NCBI GenBank assembly: GCA_029168955.1
Contig: JAPDOI010000010.1
Span: 531,501 to 595,500, forward strand
Direction: 5' to 3'
From: Aplectana chamaeleonis
Taxonomy: Eukaryota; Nematoda; Chromadorea; Rhabditida; Cosmocercidae
Length of the DNA: 64,000 bases
A model generated the notes under the pieces. The model had not been told where the DNA came from. It saw nothing but the letters and a program-made list of their open reading frames with translations, and did no database searches. A program made the translations under genes and the position numbers. Positions 23,690 through 36,060 of this stretch are shown here, piece by piece; position 1 is the stretch's first letter; the number at the start of each line of letters is the position of its first letter.

Positions 23690-24000
23690 ACAGCAATCAC
23701 TCGTTAACGGGCATGATCTGGTAAGCACAAATCGGCATTAAACCAGGCCACCCCAGGCCCGACCTCCTTCGTTCATCACCACGGACCACACCACCTACCA
23801 GATTTCCGAACCCGATAGCAATTAGATCTATGGATTGATGAATTCTCAACAAGTCGTCATTGTTCAGTTCATTGCCGGACTGTCTCCTTATTCTTGCTGC
23901 GCATCGATTGCGAGTGAAGAGACACACAGGCTTGAGACAAATTTTCCACCATTTTTTCGCCCTCAAAATATAGAGCACCAACAACTCTGATCATAAAGGA
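23690..24000 (-). other. Open frame of 95 codons, unrecognised
   Basis: A minus-strand frame (23697-23984) stays open over a GC-balanced block but shows no domain or splice context. Listed only because no repeat explains it. Confidence 0.2.
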
Positions 24001-24057
24001 TCTTAGACGATTTCAGAGCTACCACTGTGATCAGTATAAGACCCTCTAAGATCAGTA

Positions 24058-24568
24058 GCCGTATTCATGAAAACGCGGGCGCCGGAAGGAAGCGTAACCT
24101 TCCCGTACCCAGCGTATGGCCACCAGTTTTGTGACTGCCTTGTCCGGATTCCAATAGTGGCGACCACCTCTTCGCCACCTGTAAGAGCACAGACAGGCAT
24201 GCGTAGCCACCCGCGGAGGCGGAGAGGAGACCGCCGGGTAAGAGGCTGCTGCGCTTCAGCCTCGCTATCAGAGCATTCCGGCGAGCACAGCATGCAAGAT
24301 CTCGATTGTGCGGGTGGACGGGCAGAGCGCCCGTTGTCTGCCAGCAACACATTGATCGCGTTCTGAAACGCAAGATCGACGTAGCAGGCAGCCGCAAATC
24401 TCTCCGCCTACCCGCCATGTGACTAGAAGCCCTCCCGTTTACTCGCCAGATAGCCGGAAGCCTTCCTGCTTTTGCCGGGTACTCAGAAAGGTGCAACTTC
24501 GAAAACCCGTCCAACAGCGGGGGGGAATTTTACCTTTCCTGGGGGGGGCATCGCTTCATGAATACGGC
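24058..24568. mobile_element. 511-bp inverted-repeat element with 14-bp perfect ends
   Basis: Begins GCCGTATTCATGAA and ends TTCATGAATACGGC, a perfect inverted repeat. The interior is GC-rich with opposing frames of 99 and 149 codons that lack motifs. No clear target duplication. It is probably a MITE of unassigned superfamily. Confidence 0.6.
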
Positions 24569-24664
24569 CACAGCATGAAAACTGAAAAATAATTTCCCGT
24601 GTTCTCCAGTGCCTTTAAACTAAGACCTTTCGATGACAGAATTGTGGTGTTTTTAAATATTTAA

Positions 24665-24850
24665 TAACTTTTTTATGGCATGGTATATGATCCCAAGAGA
24701 TTACGAGCTCCCGAATTCAAATACACTCTTGAAAGCGATGCGATGCGGGTTCAATACTTGCCCAACACCTAAATTTTGTATTCAGTTCAGCAACCTTATA
24801 AAATTTTGTGATAATCTACCATGCCGGGAAAAGGCATCAAATATTCGAAG
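24665..24850. mobile_element. SINE copies 2a/2b, head-to-head
   Basis: Plus strand from about 24730 reads GCGATGCGATGCGGGTTCAA then CACCTAAATTTTGTATTCAG, ATCTACCATGCC and AAAAGGCATCAAATATTC, matching the SINE body. Immediately upstream (24670-24725) a second, inverted tail reads TTTTTATGGCATGGTATATG..GATTAC..GAATTCAA. The result is a head-to-head arrangement. Confidence 0.6.
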
Positions 24851-25112
24851 ACACCAAAGTTACTCTTGATTGTTCTGTTATACAACAAACCCTTTTTTAC
24901 TGGAGAGTCCCAGGGTAGATAGTGATATGAATTGTCTGAAGATAGGTGCGAAACATTTGTTATCCGAAAATTCTTAATCCATTTCATTTTTGAAATTATT
25001 CTACTTCAGTTACAAAATCTAGCATTCTCACTCATTCAAATTTTACCATTCTATTGCTGTTCCAAAATAATCGTTCAATTCTGAAACAGAACTAATAGTA
25101 GAGCTCTGACGG

Positions 25113-25236
25113 TTTCGAAGCAATGAATACCTTTTTAATGGCATGGTTTATGATCGCAACATATCACAAGGTAGCTGAGTTGAACACAAAACTTAGGTGT
25201 CAGGCAGGAATCGAACTCGTATCGACCGTGCCATCA
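25113..25236 (-). mobile_element. SINE copy 3
   Basis: On the minus strand GAGTTCGATTCCTGCCTGAC is followed by ACCTAAGTTTTGTGTTCAAC, TCAGCTACCTTGTGAT and ATAAACCATGCCATTAAAAA. The tRNA head is mostly missing. Confidence 0.7.
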
Positions 25237-25239
25237 ATA

Positions 25240-28200
25240 GAAGTATTCGAGAATGATTAAAATTCATGTTGTTATCCAATCGTTCGGCTAAATTTCTGCA
25301 TTCTTCTTAATTGGCTTTCTCGTATAGTAGGATACTGTGAACACCGTTGCGCTTCCCCAACAGACTTTTCGCTATGGAAAAAAAGTTCGAAACACGCCAT
25401 AGACTTCCATGCTTCCCCGTATCACACTTTTCATTTTTGGATTTTCGTGTTTGAGCGTTTTGCCTGCGCATGACCAGACACAACACACAACCCCCCAGAG
25501 TTTCGTATTACTTCCATCATTGAATCTTCTTTATCACACTTGTAGGATCTAAATTATAAGCATTCCTTGAGCTACGTAGAAGTGGAGACCAAAACAACAC
25601 TTCCTCATACGCCCTATAAAAGAGGCTTGGAGACATACCGCTGAGTTCCAGGATAAGCGGGCCATGGTACCGTAACCAGTCGACGCGCCGCAGCAGGAAA
25701 TCCCAAAATCAGCGAACGACTTTCCAATTCTCGCTGCTGCTGGCGCACGTTACGGCCGCGCCTTCGATGCCCACACTCTGGCCCGTTCGAAATCCCCCCC
25801 TCGCCTTGGGGAATTATTCTCTGCTGGACCCACACTCTTCGAGGAGCGGTCGCCCCAGGGAACCCTTTTTAGGTATTGTTGTTAAATAATGCTTTGCTTA
25901 TTTTGTTTAATTGCGAAAAAACACTTGTTAAAAGAAGTCTAATAGGGAAGTAGGAAAATAACTAGGAACCACCGACGCGACGAGGGGTGAAGCTCCGACA
26001 CCACAACCAAATGTTTCAGTGCGGACCGGCTACTCCCGCACAAAAATGCGAAGGGAGGTACAGCCATATAACTACACGTTAAACAATACGGAAATCCGAG
26101 AAAACACATACCGCGAATTGAGTTCAAACAATACGCTCATAGTTGTCAAAAGCTGGATTTTTCTTCGGTTCAAACGTACTTGACCTGCCGACCAGGCAAG
26201 ACTGGCATAGTAAAAATGGGCTTTACTTCGAAAATATGTTCGTACCAGATTTCTTTTTTGTGCACTTGATAAGCAGAATAACGGATTTCTTGTGTATTTG
26301 CAGACTGTGATTGCCTGGAGCTTTCATATTCACTAGTACGGTTAGTTGTGATGTAATTTTTGATGTCAAGCATTCTGTGGCCTGCAGTGGGATGTTGTCC
26401 TTTTATCGGATGCAGCCGCCCACTCGCAAGATCGGGAAGCAAACTTGTCCTTATGACATTTATATATTGGGCGTTCATCAGAGAACTGTCTCAGCCTTTA
26501 TCAATAATAATCCCCAGAAAACGCCCTCCTTTATGTTTTATTTCTTTTATATGAAGACGCATGATCTGAAAACTCTTGTCTAATCATTTTGAGATCCTTC
26601 GATTCTACTTGGTCCATCCGCTCGGTTAGAAACGGTTTCCTACTCAATGAGTTTCCGTTGAACCGTAGGCCGATGAGATATCATGTCATTAATCGCTTCC
26701 TGTTGACACTCTCGATCAGGTTTGTGCGAAAGACCTGCCTATGGTCCTAGCAGGGTTCGGGGCTGGGTGCGGGGTCTCAAAAGGTGTGTGAGCTGCGGCA
26801 AGTGGTCAACAAGTGGTCAGAGCAGGAAGAGGATTGGCAAGAGAAAGGTCTTGAGGTTTTCTTCAAAGAGAAGAAACAAATATTTTTGGTCCAGCGAAAA
26901 ATGATTCCGGAAGAGATTTTGTCCACAATTGAGAATACCTGGGGTGGTAGTAAACCAGCCAGACTACGATGTTAACCAAGACTTTTAACATCGATGTTAA
27001 GTATGAGGTTATTAGTCAGGACAAAAAAAAACAGTGTTTTAACATTCAAGGCCGAAATAAGCTTCTGTGGAAATCCTAGAACTAAACTTCGATGTTATTA
27101 CCTGTTAACTATCATGTTACCCCCCTCGAAACCCTCAATCGCGAACATTGATGTCCGCGAATTAATCGGCGCTCTCCGCAGGTCAGCGGTGAGAAACTGC
27201 GCCAATTGAGGAGTGCACTAGACAACGATGGCGGGTTAGGGTGAAAAGTCCTCGAGAGAACTTTTTAGCGTAACCCGCCAACTCGAAGTTCTTCATCCAT
27301 CATCATTGCAGCCGCAGTTGAGCCAAGAACAATCTAAATACACGTCAATTCCCGAACTGCTGGCGTACTATTCGCCATGTGCAGTGACAACGCGATCGAT
27401 ACAGCAATATTTTTCTTCGTTGATTGATCAGCGAAGGACAGAGCAGCTGATTGTTCCACCTCTGATTGCTCTTTTTTTGGCCAGGTTTCTTGTATTGTGT
27501 TTCCGATTTTTCTTGTTAATGTTTTTGGTCCAGAAGAACATACCAAAAATAGTTATAACTGGCCGAGAGACCTGTCAAAGAAATAGCTGCTTCAGAATGC
27601 GCTAAAATGGAGATTTTAAAGTTATTATTTTTGAATTTTGTGTTTGCTTTGTTTTTTTTCTTTCGTCTCTGCTTATTTCTAATTTACTAATCACTTTTGT
27701 CGTGACCCTGTACCTTCTTTTTTCTCGCGTAATCTTGAGAAAAAACAAAACACACACTGCCATGATCACCTTCGTAATCGATACATTACCACTTTCAAAA
27801 AGCATCCTGGAACTATGTTTCTTCAGAAAAACACATGGAAGAATAACATCTCGCAGTTAAGATCTAAACGAATAACGCGTTCGTTATAAACACAGCCAAA
27901 AATAAAATTATTTCTCACTCTTTCTGATATATTCGATTTATTATGTAGTTTAGACGTGATAATCAATTTTCGAAGATTCGGCCAACCTCGGGGCATGGAT
28001 TTAGGACACTCAGCAGTCGAAAAATCTGCCCTACAAAATAAGTGAACTTATTGCTCTGGGAATTTTTCCAAAAAATTTCACTGATTATTGCAAGAATTCT
28101 CCTAATATTCATCCGAATCCAATGAAGGACAGTTTTCCGAACTTATTCATCTATCCGGGAGAATTGAATATCAGCTATTTCGTCCTTAACTGCGAAGTTC

Positions 28201-28970
28201 TATTCTTCCAGTGTATCTTTCCTGAATTTTTTTTTGCCGACAACTTTCGGATTTGGTGAAATGTGGATTTTGCAAAGGTGAAAACGACAAATTGTGTGTT
28301 TTATTTCTCTTTTTTGTTTAAGTTGCTTAAGAAAACAAATGCTTTAGGGCCAAAACAGAAGTGAATCGTAGAGTTCCTATGAAAACAGACGAAATGAGAA
28401 GCCCTAAAAATTTGAAAAAGACTTCGAAATTGAGCTTTTAGGAATACTGGGCAAGCTACTCTTCTGACGAAATATTCGGCCGATTTAACCTCAATTCGTA
28501 ATTTTAGTTAAATCCAAAAACATTATCAAGAAAAATGGGGGAATACAGAACATCAAACTAGAGAAAGAGAGAACAAATAGAGGAAAAACAATTAGCTGAA
28601 CGGATCGGTCAATGAAAGCACCAATATCATATCTGACCAGAAAATGTGACTTTCATTATATACGGAACACAACGTGGACTGAAGAAGCAAGAGTGCACGC
28701 TTATCAAAAACTGATTTTAGCTCTCGTCGCTGCAAGAGCTGATATTTTTCTTGTAATTTGCGACGGTTGGTGTACATGAACGACGGGTAAAGAACCAAGG
28801 GGATCCTATCAGGGAGTGTCTGCATGAAGGTATCTAAAAGTGTTAGGCTATCCTGTCAGTCACTATCGCCACAAAACTTGGTTACAATGAGCAGCTACGT
28901 GATGGGAGAGACTTATACGTTGGCATGTCCCCATTTTAAATGTCAACGTATACGGCCCCAGTAGCCAACC
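25240..28970. other. No recognisable gene; one small hairpin
   Basis: All frames are 100 codons or shorter and without motifs. TGGCGGGTTAGGGTGAAAAG and CTTTTTAGCGTAACCCGCCA (27230-27283) form an imperfect ~20-bp stem around CTCGAG. GATGTTAA occurs repeatedly in 26966-27120. 25620-25860 is a GC-rich block with no assignable content. Confidence 0.4.
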
Positions 28971-28974
28971 CCTT

Positions 28975-29052
28975 CGCCGCTGGGTGGTGTAGCGCAATGT
29001 CGCCCTGCTGCTGTCGGCACGGTCAGTGGTTCGATTCCGCGCGCAACCACTT
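28975..29052 (+). tRNA. tRNA-like sequence, probably a pseudogene or SINE head
   Basis: GTGGTGTAGCGCAATGTCGC resembles an acceptor-D region, AGTGGTTCGATTCCGC a T-arm with B box, and GCAACCAC closes an acceptor stem with the 5' GTGGTG. The anticodon arm is irregular and a poly-T stretch follows (CTTTTT). I would not assign an isotype. It is preceded by a hairpin (TATACGTTGGCAT / ATGTCAACGTATA). Confidence 0.35.
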
Positions 29053-29099
29053 TTTAACATGCATGTGCAACACTATAGGATGTCAATCATCTTGCGTAC

Positions 29100-31600
29100 A
29101 TTGTAAACAACGGAGCATGGTGCAAAGAGATGTATCTCTGCCATCGAAACAGAACTTGCGAGATCGCCTCCCAGGGGGGTGTAAGTGTTGCAAACGATTA
29201 TGTATGCGGCGGTTCCCAAAAAGATTGAGGGTAACAACGGGGATAACCAAATTTTCAGAAGTTTCGGTCATAAGAGAGGGGGCCGTGGTTCTGTCGAGGT
29301 CAGAGGCAACGAGTCGGCTCAACCTGTGCAACTTTCTTGACCTACTAGGGAACCTCGCTACTCCTGTGTAGGCTTTCGAGAATCTGAGAATGTTCCTTGG
29401 TCAACTCCATGTACGATCATTCCGAGTCTGTTATTGAGCCCTACTTCTGCAACGGACCTCAAGTTAACAAGTTTTTATTTGTTAGATTCTCTACATTGCA
29501 ATTCATGACTTTTTGTAATTCACGTGTATCGAGCGCTTGCTTTGTGATTTGAGCAGTAAAACAACAGCGAGCAGAACAGAAAAGGTATTTAAGTCTACAG
29601 AACTCGGTCCTGACCGTTCCCGTAGCAAAAATGGGCTGGGTTGGCTGGCGAAATCGAAATCGCAAATTTTCGGGTTCCTCTCAATTTTAGGGCCGAACTC
29701 GCCGCTCTCCTCGACACTGCCCCATCCAGATCTGCAAGCATACGTCGCACTGCAGACTCGAGAACGGAACTTATCGTGAACACTGCTGTCAGTCTCAAAC
29801 CATTCACATTTGTGACCAGTGGGAGCAAAGGCATCCGCTAAAGGTATTCTGCTCCGCTTACTCCGGACTACACTAAAATAGTTTCCCTCGAAACACAGGT
29901 TCAATTACTTGATTACTTTTGTCTTTTTCTACCCGAAGATCTTCAATGGCAGACAACTACTTGCTCAAATGGTGGAAAAAAGCTAGAGAAAAGGACGACC
30001 TTTGAACTCATGTGTATTCGGCAGTAGAACATTCGATCCTGTCTCTTCCCACTTGGATGGAGTTCCGCCGCTTTTTCATACCAGAAAGTCATTTTCACGG
30101 GGCTGCAGTATTATGGATACGCAACATTGAGATCCTTTAGTTCGAAAACTACCTTGACCTGGTTGGAGCATGATACTAAGAAAAGAAACAAAAGTGGTTT
30201 TCTGCGCCGACGATGCCTCTAAACTATTAAATGGTTTGCGATCGAGAAGATTTTCTAATCCCTCAAGATGATTTCATCCCTCTCTCTTACCCTGTATGTG
30301 ATCTGCTGCTGTAGTGTCAAATTTCCATCATAAAAAATGCAATAGTTTTTCCAAATATTTGCTTGTACTTTCATTTTCCATGACAATGAACGGCGTCAAA
30401 ATCTGTCGATTCTGTAAACATTCCCATAGAAACCAGGAGCTTTAGTGTGATGGCATTTAACACCCCCATTTTGATGAATCACTCTAACCTCTGAGTTTTA
30501 TTGTTTTTTTTTGGCTGCATGCTGTCATGGGAATAGCGCCATGGTGTCACACTTTTGCGCTTTTCCTTAACATTGCTACTGAGAATTCCGACTACCGAGA
30601 AAGTACAAAATTTCTACTACGGCAATATCAGTGTCGTCAAAAGATAGGCAGAAAGTCATCTTATAAACCACTTGTCATTACCAAGCGGAATTATTAGAAA
30701 AAATGGCCGGATTTCTAGCAAAATTTTCCCCTTGTTCTATAAGCTTCCGTGTTTTTCAGCTATTGGTCTTTGAACTGCTGCTGAAAGGTTTAGCTGTACA
30801 ACGGCGGTGGACGGATAATCCGTTATCCGATGTGAGAGTTTGTGAACCGATCCGATTTATTGTTCATTATCCGCATACTTATGGATCTGAGTCCGCTTTT
30901 CTAGTAATGAGCTCTGCAGCTTTGATAAGACTCTCTTCCCTTAGAAAGTCCTCCACCAGGGACAATGTGGTGATAATCCACCTGTGCCCTGTGGTGACAA
31001 TCTACCAACAAACTGAGGGGCTAGCCTTTTTTCAAAGTTTAAGATGATTGACTAACAGCAATAGAAGACAAAAGAATCCATATAACGCAGGTCGGATTTT
31101 CGAAAACATATCAGTAGTCAGCAGTCAGAGAGTACAGGATAACTCTGGCTCAGGCCTTTATGGTTTTCCTATCCAATTCCGCTGAGTGATAAGCACTCTT
31201 TCCACGACTATCGCAACTTCGCTAACACCAAATCGCACAGTTCTAAAGTGTAGTTGCTCAAACAAAAGCTGGATACAATACTAGAATGATGGAGTCATGA
31301 CTACTTATGACCCTGAACGGCGCATGCGACCATTGTCTTAATCGGCTTCGGGTTAATCGCTATAGGTAATAGCCTGAAGCTGATAAAGCGCCAAGAGGAG
31401 GGTTAGACGGTGAGCAGCAAAGGCCGCTCTCGGTTGGCTCCGATGCAACTGGCTAAACCACCGAATCATGTGTACATCGCTCAGATTTTCTTCTGTGAGT
31501 TTCATGTTCGTTGCGGTCTTGCAAGCAGATCCCTCGTCTCTTCGCTGTACGTACCAGCCAAGTATTCTTGGCCCTTTGCTGTTTGTATCTAATTAAATAC
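29100..31600. other. No confident gene; one exon-like frame
   Basis: At 29693-29841 (plus) an acceptor-like CTCAATTTTAG precedes a ~49-codon frame (AELAALLDTAPSRSASIRR ... VSLKPFTFVTSGSKGIR) ending in TAA. It could be a terminal exon, but no partner is visible. The rest, including the 114-codon frame at 30703-31047, shows no motif. Confidence 0.3.
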
Positions 31601-31649
31601 GATACTGGAAGTTGCGCAATTGGTCCGTAGTAGTTTATGTCATCACGAT

Positions 31650-32912
31650 CCCACTTTCTGAATAGCAGTAACGTTCTTGACGATTTCGCTCAACAGTATG
31701 GAGAAGATTTCGGATGAATTCTAGCCCAGAGAACAGGTCGGCTTCCCAAAGGGTTACTGCTGTCTTGATCACATTCTGGCGCTAACGCAATTCATTGGAC
31801 GGGCAGGGAAGTAGCACCTACCTCTAGCGCTTATCTTCGTTTACTATACAAAAGCATTCGGCGGCTCTTTACGCTCAAAACCGCGCTGGTGCAGACGCTC
31901 AGCACATCAGAAAACTGGAGGGGTGTAACAATGGAAGCAACACCATCATTGGCCTACTAAAGCGGACACTCAAGTGTTGATTGGAAAGGGTGTCGGACAG
32001 GGATATACCATCCCGCCGTAGCTGTCAACGATAGCCTTGCGAGACATGATGCGCGACATCGAATGGGATAGCAAGCGTATCCTTATAGATGGATGCAGCC
32101 TATACAATTCGCGCTTTGCCGATGACATTGTGCTACTTGGTTCGCTTTCCGCAGAACTTCAAGGTTGCTCAACGGAGTTGACGCTGCAGGCAAGGCAATC
32201 GGCCTGGTAATGAATCCAAGGAAACCTAAATGATGCGCAACCCTCGGTGCGACGGCAGCCCAATTTGTCTCTCTGGAGTTCCCCTAGCGATTACGAACAG
32301 CTACGTCTACCTCGGAAGAGAGGTGGACATGCAAAACAAACCGATTGCGGAGGTCGGACGAAGACGGCGAGCCGCTAGGTTCGCACCTGGATCGATAGGG
32401 GAGGTGACAGACAAATTGCGGGATGGGAAGGCACGAGCACGTTTGCTGAACTCTACGTGCTGCTCGCTTAGTGCTATGGAACCGGGACATGTGCAGAAAC
32501 GAAGGTCACCTCACAGACCATAAGACCAGCTCACAGGGTTTCGGAACGCAGTCTAATAAGGACTAATCATCTTGCCCAAGCCTACGCAGTGTTGATCTTC
32601 GAAAGCAGTCGCAGTTGATGGATCATGTCGTGTTCATGGCCCAGTTCAAACTCCGATGTGCAGGACACGTGCTGCACCGCATTGAGGACCGATGAAGCTT
32701 GTGTACAACAATCTGGATACCTCTTGATTGCCACCAGCCTCTGTGCCCCCACAAGCTGGAACTTTGTATTTTCTGGCCGAGTCAAGATGTTGTGCACCGA
32801 GCTAGGGCTTTTAGGAAATCCATAACTGGATTTCCCTTGATCGGGATCGATCGAGCTAGATGAGATGAAGTCCACCCAGCGTGAACGCGCAGTGAAGATG
32901 AATCATCGGGGT
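31650..32912 (+). pseudogene. Old RTE-type LINE, reverse transcriptase pseudogene
   Basis: Broken frames give PREQVGFPKGYCCLDHI, then FVYYTKAFGGSL (motif A region), GKGVGQGYTIPP, and SRFADDIVLLGSLSAEL near 32110-32150, which contains the FADD catalytic motif. Further on come YVYLGREVDMQNKP and QFKLRCAGHVLHRIEDR, the usual RTE thumb/tail motifs. Many frameshifts and stops are present. The 5' endonuclease part is not visible. A younger RTE has inserted in its 3' flank. Confidence 0.8.
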
Positions 32913-32925
32913 ATCAGGGTAAGGT
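32913..32925. repeat. Target-site duplication, left copy
   Basis: ATCAGGGTAAGGT here is repeated exactly at 35131-35143 and brackets the minus-strand RTE element. Its position at the 3' end of the older plus-strand RTE suggests the target lay in that element's tail. Confidence 0.75.
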
Positions 32926-35130
32926 GACTTACTTGACTTAATCGGTTGGCTTTCGCCTGACGCGGTCATTCCGCATCTTCACCGAGGTGTGCCGTCCTAG
33001 TAGTCAGCCGTGTCCATTTTTCACGGTCTTCAGCCACAATTTGAACACATTCCATCCAGCTGTCACTATTCCATTTCCTGCGAAACGAAACATCGCGCCT
33101 GAACTGTCTTTCGATGCCGAGTGACTTCAAAACCTCTTTAACCACATCCGTCCAGAACTTTCGCGTACGCCCAGGTGGCCGTTTCCAGACAGGATTTGGA
33201 AGCATTTTTAAAGCGTGTTGTACGAGACGATCCGGCGTTCTTCTTAGTATATGCCCGAGCAGTCGAAGTCGACTTTCCATTGCTGCTTGAGATGGCGTTA
33301 GGAGATGCTGGCACCTCCCTCGTGTCAAGCGTTGATGTACTGCGTCGATTTCCTTGTAAAGGTCTTCGTTATGGCATACACGCGGCCAGAAATATCCAAG
33401 CAAACGCCTAAAAAGCTTCCTCTCCGTGAAATCCAACCTTTCCATCTGCGTCTTCGGTGCTGCCCACGTCTCCGATCCGTACATCATGATAGGGCGAATA
33501 GCGGATAGGTAGACGCGCAGCTTGACTTCCTTCGCGATGGTGGTAGACCACAAACACTTGGTTAGAGAATTGAATGCAGACGTAGCTTTCGCACATCGTT
33601 GTCGAATATCCGCTGCATAACTACCATCGTTCTTCAGCAAACAGCCCAAATAACAGAAATCGTCCACCAGTTCGATACGTTGTCCGCCCACACAAACTCC
33701 AGTTGAAGGCCTCTGAGAGACCCACATCTGCTTGCATTCATCGGGACGAAGACGAAGTCCATAGGCTGCGGCATACTCCGAAACGAGGTTCAAATCCTTT
33801 GCAGTTTTGCGTTGTTTTCAGCGAATAACACAATGCCGTCGGCGTACTCCAGGTCGACAAGGGAGCGTCCTGATGGTGTTAGGATCACATCCGCAGGAAA
33901 CTGTTCTGCAACTCTACGCATGATGTCATCAACGGCGAAGTTGAAAAGAAAAGGTCCTGCAACGGCTCCTTGCCTTACTCCTGTTTTCACCTCGAAAGCT
34001 GACGTAAATGCGACGGGTGTACGAACTGCTGCTGTTGTTCCTTTGTTCATGTCCTCGATTAACCGAACATACATTTCCGGGACTCCATCTGCTCGCAGAG
34101 CATTGAGCCATCGATCACGATGAGAAGAGTCGAACGCGGCTTCAAAGTCCAAAAAAGCAAGCTGTAATGGCTTCGAAAACCGCTGCCACGATTCAATTAC
34201 TCTTCTCACGACGAACACTTGGTCGATGGTCGATCTTCCAGGTCGAAAACCGGCTTGCTCATCTCTGATCGTTCCTTCACGATGTTTGATAAGTCGCTCG
34301 AGAATGATACGTTCTAAAATAGGAAGAGCTTTCAGCATTTCAGCAGTGATGTTGTCATCTGCACCTGCCTTTCCATTCTTCATTTTCCGGACACAATCCA
34401 AAACTTCAGACTCAGTCGGCGGTTCCTCACTGACATCGTAATGTGCTCTCTGAACATGCGGGAGCTCAGGTACTGATGGCGCTGGACGATTCAGTAGTGA
34501 ACTGAAGTAACCCTTCCATATTGACAGCGTCGCATCACCAACTGCAACTCCATTGGTAGTGTTCAGGACAAGAGAACATCTCTTCATCTTCCCGCTATAC
34601 TGTCGCAGCAACGTGTAGGCTTTCCTCGGATTCTTCTCCTCCCAAGCCTTCTCGAACTCCTTAGCTCTACACGTCCACTCTCGTTCGCGGTCCTTTTGAA
34701 GCTGCCGACGCAACTTCCTCCTCAGACGCTTCTCCTCCAAGAAGTTTCCTGCAGTTCGGAGAGCACATACTCTGTTGTAGGTAGATGTAGTTTCTTCTGA
34801 GACGTAGGCGAACTTCTTCTTAGGCTGTACAACCGGGAGTGCCTCTTTCGAAGCGTCCTGGATGCACTTGACAAAAGAATCCGCGTCGCAAAGTTTCTTC
34901 TTAGTCCGTACCCCGATGTGAATAGAAACGCGTTGTCGAAAATTCCTTCTGCACTCTTCATCTCTGAGACTTGTCATGTCAATCCTCTGGAGAGGCTGAG
35001 CCCCTCGCTTCCTCTTATGAATCCTCGCAATGAAGTTCAACAGAACAGGACGGTGATCCGAATCGAATGCGACAACCCACACAGCTCTAGACCTTCGAAT
35101 GTCCGATACTGGAATATTCCTCGTCAGGAC
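32926..35130 (-). mobile_element. 5'-truncated RTE-type LINE, 2.2 kb
   Basis: The element runs on the minus strand from the end of its endonuclease domain (near 35130) to its 3' end (near 32926), where it finishes AAGCCAACCGATTAAGTCAA followed by GTAAGTC. It is flanked by a 13-bp perfect duplication. It is younger than the neighbouring plus-strand RTE because its frames are largely open. Confidence 0.85.
32966..35130 (-). pseudogene. RTE reverse transcriptase (inactive)
   Basis: The frame enters at VLTRNIPVSDIRRSRAVW and SDHRPVLLNF, the last motif of the AP endonuclease. It continues through a basic linker (about 100-170 residues in) and the RT domain: EQAGFRPGRSTIDQV, LAFLDFEAAFDSSHR (motif A), TGVRQGAVAGPFLFN (motif B) and LEYADGIVLFAEN (motif C). 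Motif C should be YADD; the second aspartate is glycine (GGC), so catalysis should be lost. The RT finger region between MLKALP and LERIILERL is missing, an internal deletion of roughly 50 residues. A frameshift near 33790 separates the C-terminal part, which continues LVSEYAAAYGLRLRPDECK, RPIMMYGSETWAAPK and LLGHILRRTPDRL to a stop at 32966. Confidence 0.9.
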
Positions 35131-35143
35131 ATCAGGGTAAGGT
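35131..35143. repeat. Target-site duplication, right copy
   Basis: Exact copy of ATCAGGGTAAGGT at 32913-32925, directly next to the 5'-truncated end of the RTE. Confidence 0.75.
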
Positions 35144-35269
35144 ACCTATACAAATGATGCCTTGGATGGTTTATCAGGTTTATGTAAGCTCTATCGGACG
35201 ACCCTGAGATCTACCGTCATACTTAGGAGCTTGCAGTTTAGTTCTATGAGCTCCAATCCGACCTCGTTT

Positions 35270-36060
35270 GACTAGCCGAGTGGTCGAAATTTGGCATTTA
35301 CAGTTACAATTATCAGAGGAAGAATCCACCTTGTTCCGTATAAACTTTCGTCATGAATGCCTTTGCGTTTAAACGGTGTGACGGTTAGCTTTCTGTGCAT
35401 GAGGTTATCAGGGACGTAGAACTTTCTATTGATTCGGATCTTAGATGGAATTCTCATTGCAGAGAAATCTCCGAGAAGTCTGCCTTTGTGGCTACTTCTA
35501 TTTTAAGATCTCTTTAACACCCTGTCTCGAGCACTACAGGAAAGCATTAATCGTTTACTGCCACCCCGCAAGTGTGCTGTAGTCAAGTTTAGTCACCTTT
35601 CACATTGTGGAGGATGATGAAATCATTGAAAACATGCAAGAACGATACTCTAAACGTGCGATCACCGAAGTACTCCCAAATAGAGAAATAGTCGATTAGA
35701 CATGCTAGGGTAAATACCCTAAGATATCGCAGAGAAGAGTTTGATTTGCTTTCATGCTATAAGATCGTGCATGGTTTTTACGACTTTTCTTTGACAGCCT
35801 TTTCGCTTTTACTCGCCACCATGCCCGTTCTCTCCAGCACAGATTTTAACTTGAACGGAAATCAACCTATAAGGACAGCATATTGAATTTATCTGCGTTC
35901 AGAGTCGGCAAAGCTTAAAACAAATTCTCTGCAGAAATCGCTTGAGCCACGAATCTTTCGATAATTCAAAGTAGACTGTCCAAGCTCGATCTCAGGTCAC
36001 TACAAGGGACGAGTGGGCGTCCACTCTGATTCAAAAGGTATTGCCATGATGTGACGGGTT
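35270..36060 (+). pseudogene. CR1-like LINE, reverse transcriptase C-terminal region
   Basis: Pieces in three frames give EIWHLQLQLSEEESTLFRIN, then SIDSDLRWNSHCREISEKS, ATSILRSL, EIIENMQERYSKRAITEVLP, YRREEFDLLSCYKIVHGFYD and SAFRVGKA..KFSAEIA..SRLSKLDLR. In order these match the conserved post-palm motifs of CR1-type LINEs (WQLxLxxxKS, DLxWNxHCRxIxxKS, IExxQRRYTK, RRxxxDLxxxYKIxxG, FRVxxxWNxLPxEIV). At least four frameshifts or stops are present. Confidence 0.8.

Noticed and set aside
24065..24514. 149-codon minus frame in the 511-bp inverted-repeat element
   Set aside because: Fully inside a non-coding element, opposed by another open frame, no motif.
24057..24570. hAT or PIF assignment for the 511-bp element
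   Set aside because: No readable target duplication; superfamily left open.
28863..29060. 65-codon minus frame over the tRNA-like sequence
   Set aside because: It lies across a tRNA-like sequence and hairpin; such frames are commonly spurious.
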